A DNA stretch of 64,000 nucleotides from Montifringilla adamsi (lineage: Eukaryota; Chordata; Aves; Passeriformes; Passeridae). Under the pieces are notes generated by a model that did no database searches, had not been told where the DNA came from, and saw only the letters and a list, made by a program, of their open reading frames with translations. Numbering within the stretch: the first letter of the stretch is position 1; each line of letters starts with the position of its first letter. Of the stretch, positions 51,649 to 62,138 are shown one piece after another. The position numbers and the translations under genes are program-made. The stretch covers positions 1,116,001 to 1,180,000 of the forward strand of contig JAGGNK010008337.1 of NCBI GenBank assembly GCA_017590115.1. Reading direction: 5' to 3'.

Positions 51649-53525
51649 ATGGCCTTGTCACTTCTTCTTTTGGAAGAAATAAGACCTGGGAATTGAGGAG
51701 AGGCACAGAATCACAAGGTTGGTGTGACAGCTCCACTGCAGGCAGCTGTGCTACAGTAAGAACCACCAAACCACCCTGACCTCAACCACCCTGAAATAAA
51801 GCATTTCTTACAACACAGCAAACCTGGCTCCTCTCCTTCCAGGGCTTCTCGATCCTCTTCTGAGCACACAGCAAGAAAGCCAGTCCTTTTTACACGTTTT
51901 TGCAGTGCTTTTTGCTTCTGCCCATGAAGCAAATGAGTGAGGCCAGGGGGAGAGCCCCCACCCCCCATAACTGGCTGACCTTTTCTCATTAACTGTTTTT
52001 GATATTTCTGAGGAGAGACTGATGGCATTTTTTTGTCTCAAATCTCACCTGCTGAAATGTCACGCTGCACATCAGAGTTCAGGTAGCAAGATGAAGATGA
52101 CTGACCCAAACCTCTCCATTAAATACAGATCAGTCAGAGAAACTTGACTTCTGCCCTTCCAACTGAAGTCCTTTAGGAAATCAATCCCATTAAGTATCAT
52201 GCACACAAGTGCCTACAAGCAAGTGGCTGAACTGACTTAACTAAATCCCTGTATTTTGCTCACTTACATCCAAGAATTTACCTCACGTGGAATTAAAAAA
52301 CCCCACAAACACAAAGTGATGTAGGAACGCTGTCATGGATTACTCAAAGTGTAAGAACACTTTAGTTGGTGCTAAGTGTGCAGCCCTGGGATGCAGATCA
52401 CACCAGGAGAAGCAGGAGGGCTATTTTCCACTGCAGAGCAGCGGGAGGTGGGCAGATCCCAGCTTGCCAAGGGACTTCTCCAAATGGCACAAAGTACTTG
52501 CAATTTGTGTTCCTACTGCTCCCCACACACACAGTCTCTCCTCAGCTTTTGGCTCATTTTAAATCCCCAAGAGTGAAAGCCTGGTTTAAACAGTTGTTGT
52601 AATTCTTCCCAAAAGAACTTTACAAACCAGAAGAGCTGCAGTCTCTCTACACATCACCTAAAAGAGCATGAATCTGTTGTTTGAAACCCTGTGGTCCCAT
52701 TAAGAAATCAGAAAGCTGAAAGCCGAAAAAAGTCAATGCCTTCAGAACCTTGGAAATTTAGGAAATACCGTTTCATGCTCTCAGTGCCCCTGTCTGGAAT
52801 GGGAAGTAGGATTACTTTTCTGCTTCACCTGATAAAGCTGATAAGTTTAAGTCTCTAGTCCCAGTGCATAAATGAATCAATAATGTTATTTCTTACTTGA
52901 AGACACACCCCAGTAAGTTTTAAAATCCAATTCTTGTGTATATCTGGCTTCCTGACAGTGGCAATGCATCACATGCCCTTCTGCTATGAGCAGTGAAAAT
53001 TCAAGGGAAATTTTTGTCCCAGGATAGCCCAGACTGCAATAGTGTATTCCCCGGATAAATGGTCACGACTTCAAAACTCCCAGATTTCTCTATGTTGAAG
53101 CACACAACAGACAGCTTTGCAAACCTGAATCACGTCGCTTTTCCACCACACACAGCAATTAGGCAACGCAATAGCAACAACATTTACATCCTTTACACCC
53201 TACATGTGCCAAAGGGGGGTCAGCAGCACTGCCTCACTTTGCAATCACAGCTGAAAAGCTCTAATACTTTAAAAATGGAACTTTATCTCAAATTGTGGCT
53301 TCACCAGCTCCAAAACAAACTTCACAAGGAGAGGTGATGGTGCTTTGTGGTTTTGATGTAGATGAACATTAAGTTTTGTTTCCAGACAGGGCAGGAACGA
53401 TTCAACACATCCATTGGTTGCTTAGAAGCAGGGAAATCTAAAGTACAAGTGAAAACATCACTACCCAATGTCACAGACTATGCAAGTATCATGACAAATG
53501 TATTTCTCTGCGCCAAGGGAAATAC

Positions 53526-53730
53526 AGGCTGGATATTAGGGAGAAGTTTTTTACAGAAAGAGTGATAAAGTTCTGGAATGGCTGCCCGGGGAGGTGGTGC
53601 AGTCCCCATCCCTGGTGTGTTTAACAAAGCCTGGATGTGGCACTGAGGGCCAGGGTTCAGCTGAGCTGTTGGGGCTGGGCTGGACTCCATGGTCTTGAAG
53701 GTCTCCTCCAACCCAGGGATTCTGTGTGAA
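53526..53730 (+). mobile_element. CR1 LINE 3'-end fragment
   Basis: The sequence runs ggctggatattagggagaag, then ctggaatggctgcccgggga, then ccatccctggtgtgttt, ggctgggctggactccatgg, and ends gtctcctccaacccagggat followed by tctgtgtga. This is the CR1 3' region in plus orientation, antisense to PLCB1. Its 3' end is an ATTCTGTG-type terminus. It lacks coding sequence for endonuclease or reverse transcriptase. Confidence 0.92.
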
Positions 53731-56700
53731 TCCTGTGGAAAGGTTTGGCAAGATAACTGAAATTATAACTAATGGAAAGCACCCGCCCTGCCTGTTCTTC
53801 CACTGTCACATCAGCAAAGTGCACAGATACCTAGAGGGATGTGTGGGATCTACAGCACAGAGCAGCAAAGGAAAGCAGCAGGTTCACAGCAAACAAAGCA
53901 GATGGTGGCACCTTCTCAGCTCTCTCAAAGAGCTAATGCAGCACCAGCATTTTGTGAATCCAGCTGGAAAATGGGCAATTACTCCTGGTTTTGCATCCTG
54001 GAGGTTTTCTGCAGAACTGCCCTTCCCAACCCTAGCAGTGCCAAAGTAATTAGTTCTTCCCAGCTCCCCGTGTTAATGGCTCCGTGGATGACAGGCCCTC
54101 AGATAAATGGCACCATGGACAAAGACACCACCAGATGTTAATTCAAGCTACAAAGCTCTGCTCCAGGACAGTGACTCACCTGCTCCCTCCTTCAGCAGTT
54201 TTATTTTGAAGTTTGAATAAGAGAAACAAAAATGGGGGAAAGGGAGTGCTGGATCCAGCTTTCTCTCACCCTCAGCACTCATAGTCAAAGAAATCTGTAC
54301 TTTATTAAGTCTCAACACCTTGACCCAGAGTCCCTATTCTCAGACCAGTTAACTCAAAAGGTATCTATTTTGTCCACTGGACTTCAGGAAAAACCCCAAG
54401 CACATAAATCCATCTGGATGGAAAACAGGGTTTTACAAGAAGATTATATATATATATATATATATTTTTTTTTTCCCCTAATAGCAGAAGAAACTCAGAA
54501 TGAATCATTTAAATATAATATCTGAGAGCATGCTGGTAACCTCTAACATTACTGAAACTGTGGCTCCAGAAAGATATTTTTCTACCAAGGTATCATTTCA
54601 TAACAAATTATGTTTAAGCAGTTTGATTCATTTTAGCAGACCAAAACTCCTTGCTCGGACCAGACAGTGGTGAAAAAAAATCTCTCTAATAAACTGAGGC
54701 TGCAAAGAAAAAGTAGTTCACCTCTCTATATGAAAATTTAATATGTATTCTTATTTTTTTCCTCTGGCCAAGAAGGAAAAAGAATCAGATCTGACTAACT
54801 CCCCACGGAACAACAAATCTGGTATTTGATTACCTTTTAAAAGGCAATTCTAACCCAGTTTTTTAAAGTTCACGTACAGCAAATTGCTGCCCAGAAATGG
54901 ATGGCCGGTTTTTGAGAGTTATTGCCTTGAAACATTTCCCCAAACCAACACAGTTCATGACAGACCTGCAGTGAGTGATCTCTTCTGAACAGACTGTGCC
55001 TCCTGTCTGCTTCTCCATCCTCCAGCTCAAACCCATCCCTAGGAACTGGGAATGTGGTCTGGAGTGATAGGTAAAGCTCACAGAGAAATGTGGAATCCTC
55101 ATGAAAAGTTTCTTTTAGGAATATGGGAGTGAGGATCTTGGTTAAAAGTTTGAGTAAAGGATATTCTGAGGAACAAGGGGAAGGAGGCAGAGACGATTTT
55201 AATATTCTGACAGGAATGCAACACCTTCCCACCACACTGATTACATCCAGCTTTTCCCTGGATTTACCCTGTTACAGGACAGGTGAGAACGTAGGGTGAA
55301 GTTAAAGATGACACTCACCCATGGAGTAATTATATTGAAAAAAAAAAAGCAAAAAGCTACTCCACTTGACTGCCAAATGTGTTAGAAAACACTGTGTACT
55401 TTACCTGTTTATATCTAATTGTCTACTTTCCTAAAATTAGCTTTCCTTTGACACCTACCTGAGGTTTCTAAAAGCCCATCCTGTCATAGTTCCATATCTG
55501 AGTCTGGAAAAAAATCCACAAAACTTGCTTGCTGAAATGCTTTATCCAAAAGTTATTTAATAAAGGGTCTTATCTTTCCCCCCACCACAGACAGGTTTTA
55601 CTGAATGTTCTGCATTTACTTTTAAAAATCCCCAAATACCCTGTGATTTGTTCAATGCTTGTTTTCAAAGCACATAAAAGTGTTTTGTAAATGTTTCCTA
55701 AGAAGCCACGCAATGGATGCTGATAAGAAAGCACCCTCAGAAACACCCCAAACAATTCTGTGTTTAAGCACTGGTGTGCTTGGAGGGAGAAAGGCTGCAC
55801 TGGGGTGTCACTAGGAGGAGATTTCCCTGCTGGCAGGGGCAGGATGCTGCTCTGGCACGTGGGAAGGACGGGGTGCTGCTGCTGGCAGGGCAGGGATGTG
55901 GAGCTGGCAGCTCTGGCTGTGGGGGATTCGAGACACACAGCCAGCATGACAAGGTTTACAGGCTGGGAGTGGGAAGGAGACAGGGCAGGAGGCAGCTCGT
56001 GGGTGAACAAGTGGAAAGAAACGGTGAGACAGCAAGGAGGTTCTCTTCCTAGTAACTCCTGAGGGTCTCTGGCCTGATTCTGAAGTCCAGAGGAGGTGAA
56101 AGGTATCTCACCAGGAATCAGCCCCAAACCCCAGCCTGGACACTTCTGAAGGGAATAAAACCAGCAAAAAATAGAAAAACCGGCACAAAATTATTCCACC
56201 TACAAAAATCTCCCTAGTTTACATCAGCAAAGAATTTGGTGCAAAGGAGAAGTGCTGCAGCAAATAAAGACTGTGGAGATGGTGGGAGTTGGAAATGACA
56301 ACCTCATGGAGTCCTCAGCCCCCACAACTGCCCTGAGCCTGAAACCCCTGAATAATCCCCAGCCCACTTGTGCCGTGCCCAGGAAATAACATGGCTTTGA
56401 GCTCGCCTGGCTGGGGTAAAACAAAAGCTTTTGTGACTCACGACAGAAGCCTGAATGCTAAAATTTCCTGCAGAACTATTGAGTGTGTCTTTTGAAACAG
56501 AGTGCTTATTACCAGGGACTTGTCGTCCCAAGAGCAAGTGCAACCTTGACATCTGCTTATTTTCTTTCAGAAAATCACCTTGCTCAGTTATTATATATTG
56601 AAAGCTTGATGGTTGCCAGCAGCTAGAAGGGTACAAGCCACCAAGCAAGTGCCACAAAGTGGTAATATTGAAGCTGCAGGATGTAAGGCTGCTGAAAGAA

Positions 56701-59700
56701 CAAATAAACACCATTGGTACAGAGAGATTTAAGAAGGAAAGAAATCTGGATTTCCCCTAAGAAAAATATAAAGCAAGCCATGCACAACTTCATTCCACAG
56801 AGAAATTCTATGAAATACATCCCTTTGCTTTTCACATTGCTTGGCTGTCACCTCGTGAAGGCTGGAAAGGGAATGGATGCCAGAAATAGAGAGAGTGGTG
56901 AGGTCTGGCTGGGCAAGGCTGAATTGAACTTCCCTCCTCCTCACCAGCAATCCCTGACAGCTGGTGGCAATCAGGAGAAGAGTTCTGCTGTGCACAGCCT
57001 CAGTGAAATACTCTGCAGAGCTGCAGAATGCTGAAGGTATCTCTTAAAGCTGGGTTAATGACACTCAGGTCGGTTTTCCCAAAACTCTCTTTGTGCAGTT
57101 TGTGTCCCTGAACTGATCCCCAGTCACTGAAAGCAGAACACATTCACCTCACCACTTCTCCCTCCCACTCCCACACACCTGAAGGGACAATCTCCAGTTC
57201 TCCTGGCTTTTCCTTCATGGAACGAGGTGCTAGAATAGGTGCAGAGGTGGTGACAGAAGGGGTGGCTCCTTCACAATGCCAGGAGGTTTATGGGGAGCAA
57301 GGACACATGAAATTAGTCTGTGACTTTTGGCTGAATTCTCCAAAGGGGAGATCACACTGGCTCTCCATGTCCCAAAGGACACTAAAATCCTGGCTATGTG
57401 CAGCCTGGAAACCTGCTGGCTGTGGGAACAGAAAATAAGATAGTAAAATTCCCTATGGATTTAATAGCATACACACCAAGCTGGGGAAACTTCAAGGTCA
57501 CTGGACAATATTTAAGATGCTGATACTTAGTCATGCAATAATAATGTCAGCTGCAATGAAATGCATTTGAATTGAGAGCCCTGAGTGCCTTGCAGAACAT
57601 ACCTTTTCAACTGTGGGGATAGAAACATCTTTTAGGGCTCATTCCAGAAGTGTCTGGTACAGAATGATGTCCATAGTTTTTCATACTGAAGTTAATTTAG
57701 ACATTTTAAAATACACTTGTAAATAAAGCACTACCAGGAACAGTCTTGGTGATCACACTGGAATCAGACACGAAATGTGTGATGCTATAAAAACACCACG
57801 ATCAGGAGGGAAAAACAGGCTTTCCACAGGTACCATTTTCACAGGTGGTATGCTCTGAATGTCCCTATATTGCAAAGATGGTCAAGGCTCTAACTCTGAG
57901 GCAGGAGAGACTCTGCAGTGGGAAGAGCAAGGATTCCAGCAGCAAAGGGGAAAGTCCCAGCGGGGAGTCACCTGTTGGTGCCATCTCAGTACGGGAATTT
58001 TTCTGCCAACAAACACTGCAAGGTGAACTCAGCTCTCCTTCCTCCCCCAGGTAATAAAAGCCAGTTCTTGTGCTCTTGGTGTCAGATGCTGTTCCTCTCC
58101 TGCAGCACGTGGAGGAATCCCCTTCCTGCAGCCCTGCCCTGAATTTGGCTTCAGCAAAAACTTACTCCCACAGCCCTGCTCGAAGCCTTTGGCCTCTCCT
58201 CCAACATCCTTTCCAAAATCCCATCGAGCCACTTGGCAAAAACAAGGGCAAGCTCTTGCCTAGCTGCCAAACACCCATCCAGTCTTTCTCTTCCCTCTTC
58301 CTTCCCCTACTCAAAATGCTCTCAGCAAAACCTTCTCGGTGCCTCTGCCAGTGCAACTTGGCAATAAATACCTTTACTCTGAGCCCCTGAACCTCTGCCC
58401 CAGCTCACAACTTTGGCCTTGTCTATGCCTAAAATAGCTTTTATTTTCATTTCTTTCCTCTCTCTGTCCTCTTGCCTGCACCTCTTATTTCCTGCTTCCT
58501 CTGTGCACCACTTCAAGAGCAGCAAAGATTTGTTGCCCACACGTTGAGGAACGCTGCTTCTGTCAACGGTGTTATTTGCAACCACTGGAAGGCTTTTTCC
58601 TGATGAGAATTTCTGGGCAGGTTTTGGTGTTGCCAATCTTCTTTCCAAACAGATCTTTGAAAATTAGCTTAAAAAGCCTATGAAAGCAAAACAGTTGAAC
58701 AGAAATTTGTTTTTAAAACCCCAATCTCTTTGGCAGTATTTTTATAGCAGCTGTGTGAGCCCTCCAAGCAGCTAAACCACCAAGGAGCAGTGAAGGCACT
58801 GTCAGCTGTTGGGGTGGGATAATTCATCCTGCCTGCCCTTCAGGGCCAGGCTCAGCTTGCCTGTGGGCCATGTGCATTCTTAGACACATGCAGAATTTAG
58901 CCTTCCAGAATGAGGCACTCTGGCTCACACCTTTCAGGGTGCATCACGTACCTAAGGGCAGTGTGTGAATACCTGAGGGAAACACAGAGCTCCTAAAGCC
59001 CCAACACCAGAGATGGCAAAAACAAGAGTTCCTGAGCCTTAAGCCCCAGTCTCCAGTTAGGACAGTTCTTTTGAGGCTGCCTCGACTATTTCAATAATAA
59101 AAATATCTACCTTTTTTTTTTTTTTTAATAAGTTCTGTTTGTCTTTTTCTTTTTCATGCTAGATATAAAGCAAGCTTTAAATCTTGCAAGATACTTGTGT
59201 CCTGTTTACCCAGCTAGAACAACAGAAATCCAAGTAAAACCAGAGGTTTTGCTGACAGGCAATAAACTCAGAGCTCGTTCTATTCCACTGTCAGGAACAG
59301 GGAAAACACGCAGCAGGAAGATTTGAACACCCACAAAGCATTAAGAAGAATTTGGCATTTAGCTCAAAAACCCAGGGAAAAAACCTCCACTGTCCCAAAC
59401 AGTGGCATGTGGAGGGATTTCACCAGGCAGGTGAAATCCCAGCCCACAGATCTGCCTGTTCTCCATCACCAGCAGGACAGAGAGAGGACAACAATTCCCT
59501 CGTTATTAGCCAGCTGGAAAGGGCTGTCAGTGCAAAGGGAATAAGCAGGTCAGGATATGACACTTTAATTTAGGGGCTGTGAGTCCCTCAAAGCAGCAGT
59601 TCCTCCCCACTGAGAATTCCTAAAACCCCACCTGGAGCCAAATCCTGCCCCATCCATGGTGGGTTCACTCATTAAGCTTTTAAGGAGCTTGGAAATAAAA

Positions 59701-60384
59701 TGCACATTTCTCTGGCAGCTGTAAATCCTTTGTCACCTGGCAAATCAAGTCTATTTTCCTACCACTTTTACTCATAAAAGTACTACTGTTCTACCTAAAT
59801 TTACATTGTGTTTTTATTGTGGAGACTGGGGAAGTTCAGAGTTCTCAGCAATGTTGTCATAACTCAAATTAAGTTGTGAGGGTTTCCAGACAAATTCCTT
59901 ATCAGGATATTATTGCCACTGTTGAAACCCAAAGAAAAGAAAATGATGACTTGTTAGGTAAAAAAAATAATTTTTGTTCATATTCCTTGTAGTGCATACA
60001 TTACAACCTCATATACAAATAACCCAGCAAAGCAATTATTTTGGGGTTTTTTTTGTTGTTTGTTTTCTAAAGAGTATAATTTAATATGAAGATCATTCTT
60101 TGCATTTCTGGTTTAGTCTTTTTAGCCTGTAAATAAGATATCAAAAGTGGGAATGAAAGCATTCTACTAAAAAGCACTTTGAAAAGAATAGTCTCCAAAT
60201 TAATTCTGTGACTAATCAAAAGAACAAGCTTTATTAGTTTTCTTTATGTGCTTACTAATGACATAATTTTCCTTATTCCTGAGGACTGAAGTACTACTCT
60301 CCAAAACGTGCTTGCAAACCCAAGATATCAATATTTAATCAGAGAGAATAAACATTAAGTAACTTCAGAGGAGAACTCTGCCTC
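53731..60384. other. Intron sequence, no recognisable gene
   Basis: It holds a (TA)n-T run at 54444-54474 and a T run near 59111-59126. A GC-richer block at about 55780-56040 carries open frames on both strands, including the longest frame of the window (185 codons, minus strand, 55570-56127). That frame is Ser/Pro/Leu-rich and has no domain I recognise. Confidence 0.55.
54444..54474. repeat. (TA)n followed by poly(T)
   Basis: About eleven TA dinucleotides pass into a run of ten T on the plus strand. Confidence 0.9.
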
Positions 60385-60553
60385 ACGCTCCAAACTTCTA
60401 CTGCACTGGAATAAGGAAAAAAAAAAGAAAAAAAAATAGAAAACAAGAGTTTATGATTAAAGTCAGCGACGCTCCAAACTTCTACTGCACTGGAATAAGG
60501 AAAAAAAAAAAGAAAAAAAAAGAGAAAACAAGAGTTTATGATTAAAGTCAGTG
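60385..60553. repeat. 84-bp tandem duplication
   Basis: Copy 1 (60385-60468) and copy 2 (60469-60553) both run from acgctccaaacttctactgc through ggaataagg, an A-rich core and acaagagtttatgattaaag to agtcag. They differ by one extra A, one T/G change in the A-rich core and a C/T change at the end. The near identity implies a recent duplication or an assembly-sensitive site. Confidence 0.95.
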
Positions 60554-61470
60554 AAATTCTTCCATTTGCCTCATACCAGTTGGCTAAAATGGACTTCAAG
60601 GGACAGGTCCATGTGGATAAAGCTTTTAAGAACACAGTCAGCCACGGACTAAGCAGGACTTGTTTTAGTAAGAGCTGACCATGCTCAAATGGAAATAATT
60701 TCTAGTCCCTCCACCACCTGCACGAAGGGTATGCTATCAAGCAAATTCCAGAAATAAATGAGAAATAGGGAAAATTTCCAGTGCTTACAAAATTTCAAGA
60801 AATTTAAAAGACCTTTATCCACTTTAAGAAAACAATATTTCAAAATCGAGAGTTGGACTATGAAAACAGTAAAACCCCATCAGTGTTTATATCATTTTAA
60901 GTAACTTTTTCTCTATGTTTTCTGTGACTCAATGATAGGAACAACAATCCAACTACTTTATTTAGACAAAAAAAGAATGTTCTGCTTGAAACAAAAGAGC
61001 ACTAGACAGTATTTCCCTTCTCCAGAGCTGTGAATGACAAAATAAAAGAGTCAGTCTCTGGAAGATTTGTTTTCTTTCTTCCTGGAGTTTGTGTGACTCA
61101 GCCAGCACTAACAGCAGTTTCCAAAATGTCTGCAAATGGGGGCTTGAGAGCAGCACAGCCAAATCCCAGCTTAGGGGGAGCACTTTGCAAAGGAGATGCT
61201 GCTCCTCTGAAAAAGTCAGGCATCCATAAAGAAATTTATGGAAATCACTGTCAATCTGAAAGGCTGCCCATTGCTTTCAAGTGGTTCAGTTTCTCTTGTC
61301 CCTCTGCCTACCGCAGAGAGGCTTAACTAAGAATGAGCAACATCTTTTATTTATCACCTGAAAACCCCTCTTTGTTCCTGCTCCATGCTCTGCCAAACAA
61401 TCAACAGGTCTGTGCCAGGGGCCAGGGCTGAGGGAAATCACAGTGCTGCAGGAAACAATATTGATGGTGC

Positions 61471-61623
61471 TGTGATGCCTCAGGTTGAGCTTTTCTATTT
61501 TCACATTCTGTGCTGCTTTAGTGTGTGGGTCTGGGCACCATATGGGAGATCCTTTCAATAAATCCCTGCTTTATTCTTTAGCTCTGTCCAGCCTCTGCTC
61601 CAGGGCAGCCTCCAAAGACATCA
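61471..61623 (+). mobile_element. LTR-like dispersed repeat, copy B
   Basis: It shares 65 identical bases (61472-61536) with 13443-13507. It begins TGTGATGCC and continues to a polyadenylation signal in ctttcaataaatccctgc, then attctttagctctgtccagc and gacatca. The TG...CA termini and internal AATAAA are features of a retroviral LTR, here a short solo or internally deleted one. The 11-mer gatggtgctgt occurs just before (61463-61473) and after (61636-61646), which could mark a target duplication if the true 3' edge is near 61635. No viral gene is present. Confidence 0.5.
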
Positions 61624-61805
61624 GCAGCACACAGAGATGGTGCTGTTTGCACTGGAGGAGAACAGCACCGTGTGATGGAAACCCAGGAAGAACTTTAAGC
61701 AGGTTGAATGAAATGTCTGAAACCAGAGGATGCCACAAAGTTGATGTGAAGGCTGCAGCACCTTTCCTAGACAATGAATTGGAGGCAGCAGGGAGACCTC
61801 ATGGG

Positions 61806-62138
61806 CACTTCCAGGGCCTAAAGGGACTCCAGGAGAGCTAGAGAGGGACTGGGGACAAGGGATGGAGGGACAAGAGAAATGGCTTTAACTGTCAGAGAGT
61901 AGTTTTAGACTGGATATTAGGTTAAAAACCATTACTCTGAGAGTGGTGAGGCCATGGTACAAGTAGCCCAGAGAAGCTGTGGGTGCCCCATATCTGGGAA
62001 TGTTCAAAACCAGGCAGGATGGTGCTTGGAGCAACATGGGATAATGGGAGGTGTCCCTGTCCATGGCAGAGGGGTGGAACAAGATGAGCTTTGAGGTCCC
62101 TCCCAACCCAAAGCACTCAGTGGTTCCATGATTATGTG
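61806..62138 (+). mobile_element. CR1 LINE 3'-end fragment, longest in window
   Basis: The sequence follows the CR1 3' region in order: cacttccagggcctaaaggg, gactggatattaggt, gagagtggtgaggccatgg, gcccagagaagctgtgggtg, gtgtccctgtccatggcaga, and the end ggtccctcccaacccaaagc with ggttccatgattatgtga. It is about 330 bp, in plus orientation and 5'-truncated. It starts within 200 bp of the LTR-like copy B, so two retroelements lie almost side by side. Confidence 0.95.

Larger units (their letters stand above)
44740..53525. other. Intron sequence with one CRE-bearing patch
   Basis: There is no exon or full repeat. The stretch holds a 50-nt purine run at 47321-47370, a CpG-richer patch at about 47950-48222 containing a CRE palindrome, (ATTT)4 at about 50244-50259 and a short tandem repeat at 51620-51648. 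The sequence agaggcacagaatcacaaggttgg near 51700-51725 could be a tiny decayed CR1 3' end. Confidence 0.55.

Noticed and set aside
51700..51726. cacagaatcacaaggttgg, resembling a CR1 3' end
   Set aside because: The CR1 landmarks that should follow are missing. At most it is a decayed stub.
55570..56127. Longest open frame in the window (185 codons, minus strand)
   Set aside because: It is Ser/Pro/Leu-rich with no domain, lies over a GC-richer block that opens frames on both strands, and has no supporting splice or promoter signals.
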